64,000 bases of DNA from Areca catechu (taxonomy: Eukaryota > Streptophyta > Magnoliopsida > Arecales > Arecaceae), in assembly GCA_021397845.1 (NCBI GenBank), contig CM038047.1, positions 46,283,210 to 46,347,209 of the forward strand. Reading direction: 5' to 3'. Below the pieces are notes generated by a model, which saw nothing but the letters and a program-made list of their open reading frames with translations, searched no databases and was not told the DNA's origin. How positions within the stretch are numbered: the first letter of the stretch is position 1; every line of letters begins with the position of its first letter. The translations under genes were made by a program, and so were the position numbers. Positions 1 to 10,841 of this stretch are shown piece after piece.

Positions 1-290
1 TGTCCTTCATATGCTTGAGTCTTCTTTGACTGGGCTTGACTCAAACAAATTCAATATAACTGGACATGATTACAAAACTCGGAAAATGATTAGCTCAACA
101 TGAGCTGACTTGACCGACTGATCCAAAATCCTAATGGTATGGATCAAATGCTATATACAGGACTCAGAAAGAAAACTAGCTCAATATGAGCTGACTAGTA
201 CAGGACTCAAGTAAGAAAAAGACAACTCAAATGGACTAAGCCTTTATTACAAATGGACTCAAATGTGACTAAGTAATCTACAAAGGGTTG
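1..290. other. unassigned AT-rich sequence at the window edge
   Basis: No gene or open frame of note. A short phrase of the type agctcaaNatgagctgact occurs twice (around 90-110 and 178-200), so this is probably decayed repeat DNA. It may be the upstream part of the LTR relative that follows, but I could not align it to the better LTR copies near 9 kb and 18 kb. Confidence 0.4.
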
Positions 291-1681
291 AGAAGTCTCT
301 GTCTTATTCTGGTACCTCTGGTGTCCCCACCACTTAGTATTTGAACCTATGGTGTCCCACATAATTGAAGTTCCTGACTGATCAAATGGTTGATCAATGA
401 TTATGAATTATTCAAGGATATAATTATCAATATAATTGATGATTATCATTAAGTCGACTCATTAGAGAGTTGACTCATCTATGAGTCGAATCTTTAGTGA
501 CTCAACTTATCAATGATTGATAGAGGATTAATCAGTAATTAGATTACTAATTAGCTTAATTTGATTGAGTAATAAGATTTAGATCAAGTCTAATTGAATT
601 GGATTCAATTAGGTGTGATCTAATTGGATTACAAGGTAATCTAATCACTAAGAAAGTTTGATTCCTGATTTGATCAAGACTTGAACTTAATTTATTTCTA
701 ATTGGGTTAGAATTTAGTAAATAAAATTAGATTCCTAATTTGATTAGGTTCACTCATCTCTTTGGATTTAACCAAATATGATTTGATTTAAGATCAATTC
801 AGTCCAATAGGACTGGATTACATCCTTCCTCCTTAGCCCCATACACCATGCAAAATGTGAATTTTGAATTTAAATTTTGGATAAAAAATTTAAATTTGAA
901 TTGGGATTTGAATTTCAATTCAAATTAAATCTTGAATTCAAATTGTAATTTTTTTATTTTAAATCAAAACAAACCCAACCTCATCCTATCCTAACTCCCT
1001 TTAGGCACCTCATCTTAAAGAGGTTGTTGGTAGGCACGTGGAATGGTGGAGAGTGTCTTCTAACCAAAAAAGAGGTGTGGGGCATAGGGTTTTTTAGGAG
1101 TGAAAAGACTCTTGGATGTGGAAACTCTAGTTCTATTCTAGGGTTTGGAAGAGAGAAAAGAAAGGTGTTTCTAGCCTTTCCACTAACACCTCATATCCTC
1201 CTTAGCATCCTTCTTCATATCCTGGAGGGTCCTGGTAATCTGAAGAAGGAGCTTTAATCAGTCATCAAGTTATCTCTACAAGGAACTAGCACTCTAGGGA
1301 GGTTGATCTGGTTCAAGAATCAAGACTTTGTGTGGATGTCATATAAAGGTCATACACTTGTGTAGCTTGAAGAACCTTAGCACCATGAAAACCAACTTGG
1401 AGATCTTCGACCCGTACTCAGTTATAGAGTTTTAAATTCTTGTATATCATAGATATGATGTACGGTATGGTTTTCATGTCATAGATATGATCTATGCTTG
1501 TTGTTTTTATTTTAAAATTTCATATATGCATTATAATCATGTCATAGATCCTATTCTAGGTAGTTTTTAGATTAGATCTAATGCATGTTTGATTAATGAG
1601 ATTAATCTTTATGTCTTCCATTGCTTTTATATTCAAAAAATTTTCGAAATGTGTGCATGAAACTGCCTACTAGTTCCTTCA
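291..1681 (+). repeat. diverged LTR related to copia element B (solo or truncated)
   Basis: From about 340 to 1681 the sequence follows the LTRs of element B (8449-10826 and 17362-19616) in order. Shared landmarks are the stretch with agttcctgac, the attagcttaatttgattgag block, the three ctcatctcttt/ggat phrases, the cctcatatcctcct block, two 'catagatatgatctatg' phrases and the terminal ccttca. The end at 1681 matches the CA end of B's LTRs. No primer-binding site or polypurine tract flanks it, so it is a solo LTR or fragment. The start is uncertain. The small frame at 1024-1257 lies in this LTR and is not a gene. Confidence 0.7.
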
Positions 1682-2790
1682 ATCTTTTCGAGCGCTACAA
1701 TAATCTCCTCTTCCCTATGATCAACGAGACAAAATAGCTGGGGATGATTTTTAAGAGACCAATAAATGCCCAAATCATGAGAAGAACTATCCAACTCGAG
1801 GTCGAAAAGCCGACTACTTCCTTTACCCAGAAATGACAACGCTCGGAACTACTTGGCAATGTTCTAGACTAGAAAATGGAGAGCATCTATTATGAAAATT
1901 ACTGACTTAGCCTCAAGGACTTGTCGGACAACCAACTGTGCCACCAGCTATGGAAGACTGAGACATCCGACTCGAAGCAATCAAGTTATTGACTAGGAAG
2001 GAGTCAATAAAGCCAGCCACCATACCGAGTAGCTACTTTTCCTAGATCGAGTAGTTGCTCTTTTCTAGACCGAGTAGCTACTCCTTTCCAGACTAAGTAG
2101 TCGCTCTTTTCCAGGCTGAGTATAGCCCTATGGAGTCCAACTAGCATAACTTCCCTACGTATATCTACTGAGTATCTACTCAGGCTCAACTAGTTACTTA
2201 AGTGAGCCTGGTCAGGCATGCTCAGGTACAAGGCCAAACCCCTCCTTTCGAGAGCAGACAAGCTAACTACCTACTCAAAGTCCACAGTGCCCGAGTAGAT
2301 GATAACTTAACCCATCATAGCTGCTCCAAAATAGATCATGGTAGACATGGTTGTGCAGACAGGATTCCAGTAGATCCTACCATCCTAACAAAAAGATGCT
2401 AATGAAAAATATTCCAAGGGACAGGATCCTACTACCTCAGCAAAATTTGTTATACATGTCAGAGAAAGCCATCTCTCTAATGGCATTTGATTATCCAGCA
2501 TAACCCTATAAATTAGTAAGAGGAGATCCCTGATGAGATATGCTATACTAACACATCTCTATCACTTACGCTCACCACTATCATTTTCAGCTCTAACTAC
2601 CATAGTCCATTTCTTCTATCCACTGACTTGAGTTTTGGAAAGTCCCCCACTGATCACCGCTGGTCAAGGAACTACTTTTGCAAGTCTCTGTCTGATAGCT
2701 ACCAAGAGCAATATCCAATTCTGCCCGAAGAAAATCGAAGCACCCTTGGTTGCCATCGAAATCCAATTGAGGGCAATTTAATGGCAACAA
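1682..2790 (+). repeat. Ty3/gypsy (Tat-like) LTR remnant
   Basis: This resembles plant Tat-lineage LTRs. A TATA-like ccctataaatta lies at 2505-2515, followed by a downstream block with actgacttgagttttgg and cccccactgatcacc (about 2622-2660), the counterpart of the actgacttga phrase on the sense strand of element G's LTR. It ends near ggcaaca (2780s). A four-copy 23-bp repeat lies in the presumed U3. No primer-binding site or coding region remains. The assignment is by landmark motifs only. Confidence 0.5.
2025..2124 (+). repeat. 23-bp tandem repeat, four imperfect copies
   Basis: Four successive units of the form cNgagtagNNgctNttttcNaga (about 22-23 bp each) start at about 2025, 2047, 2070 and 2093. 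They sit inside the presumed U3 of the gypsy LTR remnant, where short tandem repeats often act as enhancer-like blocks. That role is inference. Confidence 0.75.
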
Positions 2791-2900
2791 TTATAACTAC
2801 CTTAAAAATAAAATCTAACAAGATATTCTACTATAAGCAAACATCAACTTTTTTACTTGGATTAAAATAATAACTAGATCTAATTTATATATATTATATA

Positions 2901-3091
2901 TACAGTTTGGTTCGGTTAGGTTAACTGACCAGTTTTAAAATTACAAAATTAAAACCGAACCAAAAAAACTATTTCTTTTAAATGTCAAATCTGAGATTGA
3001 ACATTGATTTGGTTAACCAAGAATTTTGAACCGATTTGGATTGATTTTTTTTTACTCAATTTAGTTTCTCGGTTTTGTATGCCCACCTTTA
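2901..3091. repeat. MITE-like GGTTCGG/AACCGAACC element
   Basis: It starts near cagtttggttcggttagg and holds the complementary aaaaccgaacc, aaccgatttgg and ctcggttttg blocks, giving a foldback-rich short element. It ends near cccaccttta. This GGTTCGGTT type of non-coding repeat is common in plant genomes. No convincing target duplication is seen, so the boundaries are approximate. Confidence 0.5.
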
Positions 3092-3353
3092 CTTAAAGCA
3101 CACGTTTTGTTCTAAAAGCCTTATACGTTATTCAGGTCCTCCTGTCAATTTCTAGAGGCATCTCAAGAGTTTATAAATGTAAAGAGACCTGAAGGGTATA
3201 AAGTCTTGCATGAGCTCAAAGTTCATATCAGTGAAGTATCTCTATTCAATGCACATGAACTTGTATTTACTCTTTTTCTTTTTTTTTTTTAATAGAACTC
3301 CTGTGGATTCTGTGCATGACGGTGTTGGTCGTTTAGTGTTGGCCATTTAGTGG

Positions 3354-3355
<2 letters not shown>
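3092..3355. other. non-coding, first part of a duplicated segment
   Basis: No gene. The end (3313-3355) matches 4135-4165 and belongs to an imperfect direct duplication whose first copy is split by the SINE at 3356-3799. Confidence 0.5.
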
Positions 3356-3399
<44 letters not shown>

Positions 3400-3799
3400 G
3401 AAATAGAAGGGATAGGGATGGATAAATCCTGGTGTAGCTACTCCCGCAGGCCCCCATCCTGTCAGGTAATATTCGATACGAGGCGCTCCGATTCGCGCAG
3501 CCTCTTCCCACCTAATGGTGAGTGCATCAACCTAATACCACTAAGATACCGGCCAGTAGATCGGGAAAAAGGATCTCCGTCTCCCCACCTAATGATGAGT
3601 GCGTCAACCTAATACCACTAAGATGCCGGCCAGTAGATCGGGAAAAAGGAGGAGATCCTGACCTCTCACTCATGCCAACTATCAAGGGCTCCAGGAAAAT
3701 CTCAAGTTTAATCGAGTCACCCGTGGGATCATGCCTCGAACCGCCTACCTATTGATAGTGAGGCAAAACCTCTACCAACCGGGCTACCGTCTTAGCGTT
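3356..3799 (-). mobile_element. tRNA-derived SINE, copy 1
   Basis: Read on the minus strand the element begins with a tRNA-like head (ggtagcccggttggtagagg, A-box-like) and has a B-box-like ggttcgaggc about 40 bases on. It ends in an uninterrupted 40-base poly(A), seen as T at 3357-3396. A 12-bp target duplication with one mismatch flanks it (catttagtggag at 3344-3355, catttagtgaag at 3800-3811). The body carries a 77-bp tandem duplication (3511-3587 and 3588-3664) with four differences or so between copies. Small frames here are spurious. SINEs move using LINE reverse transcriptase; no LINE is present in the window. Confidence 0.88.
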
Positions 3800-4376
3800 C
3801 ATTTAGTGAAGTCTTTGACCACAGCATGCCTCAAAATAACTTGATAGATTCCAAACTATATACGATGAAATTTTCTTGGTAGCAATGTAAAGTTCAGCTT
3901 ATTATTACCCGATTATTCTTGTTTCATATTTTATTTCCAATTTTCTTCTAGTTCTTGTTAAATTTTTAATTAATTATCATTTATTTATAATTTTATATTT
4001 TTATTTATTTTTATTTGCTTCTATCATTATCAATTATTTATAATTTTATTATATATTATTTTATTTATTTATTTATTTATTTATTTATTTTTGGTGGCTT
4101 GTTATTGCTCGTTTATTCTTGTTTTACTTATTTTTTGCATGATGGTGTTGGTCATTTAATTGCCTTTGACAGCAACATGCTTCAAAGTAACTCGACAGAT
4201 TTCAAACTATATACGGTCAAATCCTCCTGGTAGCAAGATAAAGTTCAGCTTGTTGTTACTTGATAGTTCTTATTTTATATTTTCTTCCAGATCTTTTTAA
4301 TTTTGTAATCTTTAATTAATTATTCATTATTTATAATTTTATTATATATTATTTTATTTATTTATTTAATTTTGAT
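3800..4376. repeat. imperfect direct duplication around SINE copy 1, AT-rich
   Basis: The segment made of 3313-3355 plus 3800-4085 is repeated at 4135-4376. Shared blocks are gcatgaNggtgttggtc, agcaNcatgc, caaactatatacg, ggtagcaa, aaagttcagctt and a long AT run with ttatttataattttattatatattattttattt. The second copy lacks the SINE and so approximates an empty site. The 4060-4090 part is an (ATTT)n microsatellite. Confidence 0.7.
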
Positions 4377-4690
4377 AGTTTTTGCAAGAATAATTTTTGA
4401 AATTTTTGCTATCATACTATCAAGATAGTAGGGTTATAGTTCCATCACTCTCACGTTAAAAATTGAAGCCGAAGTATTTATTATCATCTTACATCAAATA
4501 TTTTTTAATAAATGGGGATCTTTATAGTTACGTCCAGAATGAACAAGTATACCGATCCCCTACACTTCTATTGCTTATTGAAAAAAAAATAATAAAAAAA
4601 TGAGAGAGAAGCTCTCATCGTCACCTCCGTGCCCATCTCATTGAATCCAAAGGGGAGAAATACTGGACATGTGCTTTTCGATATACCAAA
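4377..4690. other. non-coding AT-rich spacer
   Basis: No gene or recognisable element seen. The frames on both strands are short and look random. Confidence 0.4.
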
Positions 4691-4701
4691 AACCGAAATC
4701 T

Positions 4702-5057
4702 TTTTTCTTTTTGATAAATAAAAAAATATATGAAAGGATAAATTCCGGTGTAGCAATCCCGCATGCTCCCATTTTATCAGGCAATATTCGATATGAGGTG
4801 CTCAGATTCGTGCAGTCCCGCCAAGTAATATTCGATACGAGGCGCTCAGATTCGTGCAGTCTCTTTTCAACACCACTAAGATGCCGGCCAGTAGATTGGA
4901 GACAAAGGAGAGATCCTGACCTCTCACTCATCCCAACTGTCGAGGATTCTAAAAAAATTTTTAATTTAATCGAGTCACTCGCAAAATCATATCTCGAACC
5001 GTCGATCTATTAATAATAAGATAAGATCTCTACTAAGCAGACTATCGTCTCAGCGGT
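4702..5057 (-). mobile_element. tRNA-derived SINE, copy 2
   Basis: Same family and orientation as the copy at 3356-3799: shared ggataaatNccggtgtag, gatgccggccagtaga, gagatcctgacctctcactcat and tcgagtcac blocks, then a decayed head (tctcgaaccg as B box). The A-rich tail is degraded. An 11-bp target duplication with one mismatch flanks it (aaccgaaatct at 4691-4701, aaccgatatct at 5058-5068). It lacks the 77-bp duplication of copy 1 but has its own 44-bp tandem duplication (4781-4824 and 4825-4868). It is older than copy 1, judging by its poorer head and tail. Confidence 0.85.
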
Positions 5058-5068
5058 AACCGATATCT

Positions 5069-5708
5069 ACTGTTGGCCGCACCAAAAACATATTTTGGTG
5101 ACCCGCTTTTCAAAATACTTTGGTGGCCAAAGTACCACCATCATTTCCGTGTTTTGCACCGCAAGATGCCGGTGGACGTTTCGATGGGCAATAGCCATCC
5201 ATCTCTAAGATGGACCACGTGTCGATCATCCAAATAACTACCGGGCTCCCAATACGCACCGCACCGAAGGGGATCCAGACAAACGGCGGCCGTTTTGGCC
5301 ACACTACCGTCCCCAACACCATCGGCAGTTTTGATCCCGGAGATGCTTGTGCCCCTGTTAGGAATTGGCGAAGCGTGCGGACTTCAAACTCTCCGCCGGT
5401 CACTGCAAGTTCATTAGATAGCTGAACGGGGCACCGTGGCATTTCCTCGTAGGTGCCGACACCAAGGTTGACGACGCTCTTTGGATCCTTCTTGATGCCT
5501 GTCACAATTCACAAATCAGCCTAATTTGTCTCGGATCGGCCCATTAACAGTGACACGTTTGTCTCGAGTGGCTCGCAATGGATATTTTCATCTGGAATTT
5601 TGTTCTTGTGAAAGCATTAAGCATGCCTAATGATCGATGGACGCGTGAAGATGGAAACTCGAAGTGGGGTCATTATATATATATATATTGGTACATGATG
5701 TTATTTAA
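5069..5708. other. GC-richer unassigned patch with an open minus-strand frame
   Basis: The stretch 5100-5580 is clearly richer in GC and CpG than its surroundings and holds a minus-strand frame at 5110-5505 (131 codons). I do not recognise the translation. The frame begins just after a splice-acceptor-like ...gtgacag on the minus strand (about 5497-5512). A ccacgtgtcg G-box lies at 5215-5224. It could be a captured host exon or promoter piece, or a remnant of an unrecognised element. A short (TA)n run lies at 5675-5688. Confidence 0.25.
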
Positions 5709-6986
5709 TGTTGAGTGCTAAAATTCATCATATTAAAATTCAGATACAAAGCCCGTTTAGAAGAAGGCCTACAAGCCCATACAAAGATAGACCCAGAGGC
5801 TTGTGCAGCAGTGAACCAGCAAACTAGGCTTGCAACGTACATATCCATATGAGCACGCGGCCCACAGACACATGCAACCTAGTGTGCACTCGGCATGGTC
5901 CACTGTGGACCATCACATGGTCCATTGAAAATAGGGATGGTAATTTTTACCGATCCGATAGATATCCGACTCGACCCGATCCTAATAGGACGGGTAAAAC
6001 CCAACCTGTCTAATTTATAAATGGATATGGGTCATATAAAAAAACCCGACTTGGGTTCGGGTCAGGTACGGGCAGTAGCACACCCCGACCCGAACCCAAC
6101 CCATTTATATATAAAAAAAGACTGTGTTTATAAAATATTTAAATAAATTAGATATGGGATGGATATACCCGACCCGACCCGTTTAGGGTTTAAATAAACT
6201 AGGTTTTATGAGTCCGGGTATACCCGACCCGACCCGATTCAAATATAATTTTTTATACCCGACCCGACTCGACCCACGACGGGTATGGGGCGGATAATTT
6301 TTTAGCGGGACGGGCATGGGTTTTAGATGACCCGACCCGTTGCCATCCCTAATCGGGGAGTTTGGTGCAGTCCACAAGGATTAAATATACCAGTATTTTA
6401 TCATAGCTCACAGGAAGGATTGATGCCATTTTTGTATGATCGGATGGTAGTGCACATCCCGAATGAAGATTCAATGGTCATGGGACATTCTGATTTCAAT
6501 TTAAACCCGATCGGCATGATTTTAGGCATGTTCAATGATGATCAAGTGGTCAGGACTCTTCTATAAATCAAATAGGAGTTGGACAAGGATTTGGAGTCAT
6601 TTTTCGATATGGTTTGAAACTTTGAACTCTTCTCAAACTATTCTTCAACACAAAGGCTGAAGGATACGGGTCAGAGAGGTTTGTGTATGAGAATTTTGAG
6701 GGCTTGCAATAGGGGTGATAGTGGCAGAGAAAGTCGGTTGGAGCTAGAGATATCTTTAAGAGTTAAAAGCTTTATAAGGGATTTATAATTTCTTATTAAG
6801 AAAAATTATATGAAATTGAGAGTGTGCATTCTTATCTTGTAAATGATTATTTTTCTCGTAGTAAACTTTTATATGTCCTATTAAATTATTTTTTATTCTA
6901 TTTTTTTTTCTTCCTTCTCTTGTAATATTAACAGCGATATCATGATCTTGGGTACAGGGATTTATATTCTATATGAAAAATTTTCA
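5709..6986 (+). repeat. 5' LTR of copia element A (with MITE inside)
   Basis: It begins TGTTGAG at 5709 and ends TTTTCA at 6986, directly before a primer-binding site. Without the MITE at 5932-6351 it is about 858 bp. The right-hand copy of A (19761-20346 joined to 27263-27535) is about 854 bp once the inserted E is removed. The two share long blocks such as attctgacttcaatttNNac, gttcaatgatgat, ttgaNactc and tgtcctaNNaaatta. The divergence is substantial, so A is old. Confidence 0.82.
5932..6351. mobile_element. hAT-like MITE with GGGTCGGGT repeats, copy 1
   Basis: The ends form an inverted repeat: tagggatggtaat at the left and gttgccatcccta at the right. The interior is made of runs of acccgacccg and its complement cgggtcgggt, so the element folds on itself along much of its length. 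The other LTR of element A lacks it at the matching place, which shows that it is an insertion. No protein is encoded. The target duplication is not clear. Confidence 0.75.
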
Positions 6987-6992
6987 AATAAG

Positions 6993-7001
6993 TGGTATCA
7001 G
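6993..7001 (+). promoter_or_regulatory. primer-binding site of element A
   Basis: tggtatcag directly after the LTR end matches the first bases of the usual initiator-Met tRNA primer-binding site of plant copia elements (tggtatcagagc), with decay after nine bases. Confidence 0.7.
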
Positions 7002-7068
7002 TTCAGACGGTACCACAATAACTAGTATCAGAGTTTCAAGTTTTTCGTGTTGATCGAGATTGAAGAAG

Positions 7069-8054
7069 ATGGAGAAGACAAGTACAATCAAAGTCGACAT
7101 CAACCAATTTGATAGAAAGAGCATACTTTCTCTAGCAAGTGAGGGTAAAAGATGTGTTCATCTAGCAGGGATTGATTGATGCTCTCATATATGAAGAGTG
7201 GCCGGCCACTATGGAGGAGAAAAGTTAGAGATGGCTTCAAATACATATAGGGAGTACGATTTACTTGTACTTAATAGATGATATGGTGATCCATATGCTA
7301 AGCGGGACTCTTTTTAATGATAATATAGGTGAAGCTCGAGAAGTTGTACGTGGCAAAGTCCCTCATCAATGTGTTTTTTCTTTGAAAGCAGATTTATCAA
7401 CTATTGATAAGAGAAGGATAGAGGGTGCAAGAAAATCTAAGCAACTTTCAAAAGATCCTCACCGATCTTCTCAATGTAGGTGAGAAGGTTGAAGAGAAGA
7501 TCAGGATGTTGGTCTTGCTATCATCACTTCTGCACGCCTTCGAGTCTTTGGTGGCTATTGTTATAATGAGAAATAGCACTATCAAGATGGATGAGGTCAC
7601 TACGATACTTTTTCAAAATGAGGTTCTCAGACGGAAGAACAAAGCTTCGAGTTCCGGCGAGAACTCAGCATTGGCATTCTCTGAAAGAGCTGGCAGTAGA
7701 GGACGAAGAGGCAGAGAATTGCATGGTGAGCAATCTAGGTCCAAGTCAAAGGATGTCAATAAGATCAAGTGCTACCGATGTAACGAGTTAAGACATTGTG
7801 TCAAAGATTGGCCGCAACTCAGGAGTCGAACAAAAGTTCTTACGGTGGTGGCTGATGGTAGTGATAATGATGGATACGGTGATGCACTCATGGTATCCAA
7901 CAAGGTATCATCTTCTTTCCAGCAATGGATTCTAGATTCTGTATATCTCTATTATGTATATTGCAAAGAGAAGCTATTCAACTCTCTAGAGAGTAAAAAG
8001 GGAGCTATCCACCTACTAGATGGATCAAGCTATGCAATCATGATAAAGGGATAG
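7069..8054 (+). pseudogene. gag and start of protease, copia element A (decayed)
   Basis: An ATG at 7069 begins METhionine-Glu-Lys followed by a copia-type gag start (VDINQFD). The first third has several stops and frame changes. From 7425 a 209-codon open stretch carries the gag middle region, an Arg/Gly-rich linker, and a zinc knuckle with the pattern C-x2-C-x4-H-x4-W in which the last Cys has become Trp (CYRCNELRHCVKDW). It continues into the protease entry WILDS, where the Asp of the usual DSG/DSA is kept but the following residue is Val. Gag would form the particle and the protease would cut the polyprotein. The layout fits the Tork/TAR type of copia elements (inference). Confidence 0.75.
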
Positions 8055-8448
8055 TTAACTTAAAGCTTCATCATGATTGAACATCAAGGAAACTAGACAA
8101 GGTGCGATACATACCCAGCTTCAACAAGAATCTAATCTCACTGAGTAACTAGATTTAAAAGCTACACATGGAGAGCCAGTAAAGGAATCTTAAAGGTTAT
8201 CCACGATAGTAAGGTTGTCTTATAAGGAAAGAAGTGTAGAGGACATTACTTTTTGACAGGAAGTCCAATATGAGGTAGAGTTCCTAATATAAATGGAAAT
8301 CCAGTCAATGTGGAGCTCTGGGAGCAGGTGAATCAAGCACACGATGAGAGACTCGAGAGGATGATTGTTGATATTGCACGATAAAGTTTCTATTTCCATA
8401 AAAAAAAAATTTAAGCAGGTCTCAGATCAAGGTGAGCACAACTCATGA
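8055..8448 (+). pseudogene. protease tail of element A, truncated by element B
   Basis: Short in-frame pieces with stops keep the order of copia sequence after the protease motif: a KVRYIPSFNKNLISLS-like block (8105-8150), then a GHYFLTGSP-like block near 8240-8270. The match stops where the LTR of B begins (about 8449). Integrase, reverse transcriptase and RNase H of A are not found after B, so most of A's pol was deleted before or after B inserted. Confidence 0.6.
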
Positions 8449-10826
8449 TATTAGGAATTATATTCTAAGCTATTTATCTAAGCTATAAACGGTTATGCTC
8501 TTTATAATTTGTATATAAATTATTAATTAATAAAAATTATTTAGCAGTTTATCATAATCTATGCATCTTTCTTTTATGAACTTTTTTATGATGAAATCTT
8601 TAAAACTACTTCCAATCGATAAAGGAGGATTATCATGTAGTTCGTAAACTTATTTGTGACCAAATGATACATTATTAAGGATGATAATGTTTATTAAGTA
8701 TAGGTCATTATGTACCATATAGTTGGTTATCCTCATGATCAAGAAGTGTGAAAATACTAGTATAGCATTCAGGTAAAATGTAAGATATATTTTACTGAAC
8801 AAAATCCAATTACGGAGTACTCTACTATCAAGGGTTGCTCACCAAGGATATGGATATGTGTCCCTTAGATCTGAGATCAACATGGTGACTTACAATCAAC
8901 TTGCTGTACTTTGGTGCCGAACTATTTGTATTTCCAATATAGTGATAAAAGGTTTCTAGACATAGCCAAGTACTTACAAATCTATGTATGAGTAAGATGG
9001 GATTGACCACTCCAAGTTATTGGAGATAATGCTTCACTGTATTTCAATTTAGCAAAACCTTAGCTAGGAAAATCCTTGTGAAGAGTCACAAGATTTATAT
9101 GGTTGAGACATAATTTAGATGTATTGATTAAGGATTGATAGTTTAACTCTGAAATAATCCTGAGCATTAAGGGTCAAAGGAATGAATTATATAGTAACCA
9201 TATGCCACAGGTTGTTGAATATTACTTTACAACTATTCGATCTATCCGGATATTAGGTATCATTACTAAATGGTCACTTCGATTAATATAGAAATTTGTT
9301 CCTATGGTCACTTCAATTATATAGTAACCATATGCCACAGGTTGTTGAATATTACTTTGCAACTATTCGATCTATCTAGATATTAGGTATCATTACTAAA
9401 TGGTCACTTCGATTAATATAGAAATTTGTTCCTATGCTATTAGCTTTGTATTCAAACCTATGAGGTCATATACAATAGAAGTTCCTACCTAATTCGATGG
9501 ATGAACAATGATTATAAATCATTTAAATATATAATCATCAATATGATTGATGATTAACCTTATGCAAAAGTTATGATAAAAATAATTCATTAATAGTTAA
9601 TGAATTATAGGAGGATTAATTAGTAATTAGATGACTAATTAGCTTAATTTGATTGAGCAATAAGATTTGGATCAAGTCAATTGTATTGGATTCAATTAGG
9701 TTTGACCTAATTCGATTATAAGATTACCTAATTGCTAAGAGAGTTTGATTCTTGATTTGATCAAGACTTGGGGGCAATTAATTTCTAATTTGATTAGGAT
9801 TTAGTAAATGAGATCAGGTTCCTAGTTATATTAGGATCACTCATCTCTTTAGGTCTAACCAAATAAAATTTGGTTTGAGTTCAAATTTCATCAAATTAGA
9901 GTTTAATTAAACTCCCAAGCGCCAAAGCCCCCATGCACCATTTCTTTCTTCATGCAAATTCAAAATTTGCGTAACGTTTTTTTCTCATGCACAAAGAAGC
10001 TTCTTGCCCCTCCTTATTGCTCAGATGGTTGGGATATGATTTGAATTTGACTTCAACTTGAGTTTTGAATTCAAGTTGGAGTTTTTTTGATTTTGAATCA
10101 AAACTAACTTATCCATATCCCTACCTAACCCTTTGGATGCCACTTCTTAATAAGATAGGAAGTCGATGTGCATGAGAGATGAGAGACTTCTCACTGAGCA
10201 AAAAAAGTGGGGTCGTGGGGTTTCTGGGTGAGAAGAAAAATAAGAGTGGTAGTGTAGCTCCTAAACATGGATTCCTTAGGGTTCATCTAGGGTTTTGAGA
10301 AGAGAGAAAAGAGAGTAGTGCATGGTCTCTTCTTCTTTTTTGCCACCACCTCATATCCTCCTAGCCATCCTTCTTCATTTCCTAGAGAGTCCTAGCAATC
10401 TGAAGGAGTTTCAATCAGCCATCAAGTGATCTCTGCAATGAGCTAGCACTCCAAGAAGATTGATCGGATCAGAGTTTGGTATGGATGTCCTAAAGAGGTC
10501 ATATACTTGTGTGGCTTAAAGAACCCTAAATCCTTAGAGATTAGGCGATCTTTGACATGTGCTCAGGTATTGAGTTCTGAATTCATGTGTGGTAGATATG
10601 ATCTACAATATTGGTTTCATTTCATAGATATGATCTATACTTGTTGATTCTTGTTTTCAGATTGTGTACATACATTATATCATATCATAGATCCTTTTGT
10701 GGGCTAGTTTTTATATTCGATCTAATGCATAATAGATTAATAAGATTAATCTAAATATTATTTACTATGTTAAAATTCAAAAAAGTTTTGAAATTCATGC
10801 ATGAAACCACCTATAGTTTTCCTTCA
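8449..10826 (+). repeat. 5' LTR of element B
   Basis: Pairs with 17362-19616 along its whole length, for example ttatgctctttNtaatttNtatat, gaacttttttatgatgaa and the cctcatatcctcctagc block. It ends CCTTCA at 10826 just before the primer-binding site. The first bases are TATT rather than TGTT in both copies, so the boundary is good to about 3 bp. It is 2,378 bp, of which 130 bp is an internal tandem duplication absent from the 3' LTR. Confidence 0.85.
9185..9436 (+). repeat. 130-bp tandem duplication inside the 5' LTR of B
   Basis: aattatatagtaaccatatg begins at 9185 and again at 9315, and the copies run in parallel to gaaatttgttcctatg (ending 9306 and 9436). They differ at only a few positions (for example ctatccgg/ctatctag). 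The 3' LTR has a single copy, so the duplication arose after integration. Confidence 0.9.
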
Positions 10827-10828
10827 AT

Positions 10829-10841
10829 TGGTATCAAAGCC
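10829..10841 (+). promoter_or_regulatory. primer-binding site of element B
   Basis: tggtatcaaagcc lies two bases after the LTR end and matches the initiator-Met tRNA primer site with one change (g to a). Confidence 0.85.

Noticed and set aside
1024..1257. 77-codon plus frame
   Set aside because: It lies inside an LTR homologous to those at 8449-10826 and 17362-19616, where it is not conserved as a frame.
3357..3396. Poly(T) run as a terminator or assembly fault
   Set aside because: It is the poly(A) tail of the minus-strand SINE, with a target duplication directly next to it.
3418..3755. Plus frames of 64 and 77 codons sharing a repeated peptide
   Set aside because: The shared peptide is due to the 77-bp tandem duplication in the SINE on the other strand.
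3780..3799. True tRNA gene at the SINE head
   Set aside because: Only A-box- and B-box-like blocks are present; no acceptor stem or anticodon arm can be folded.
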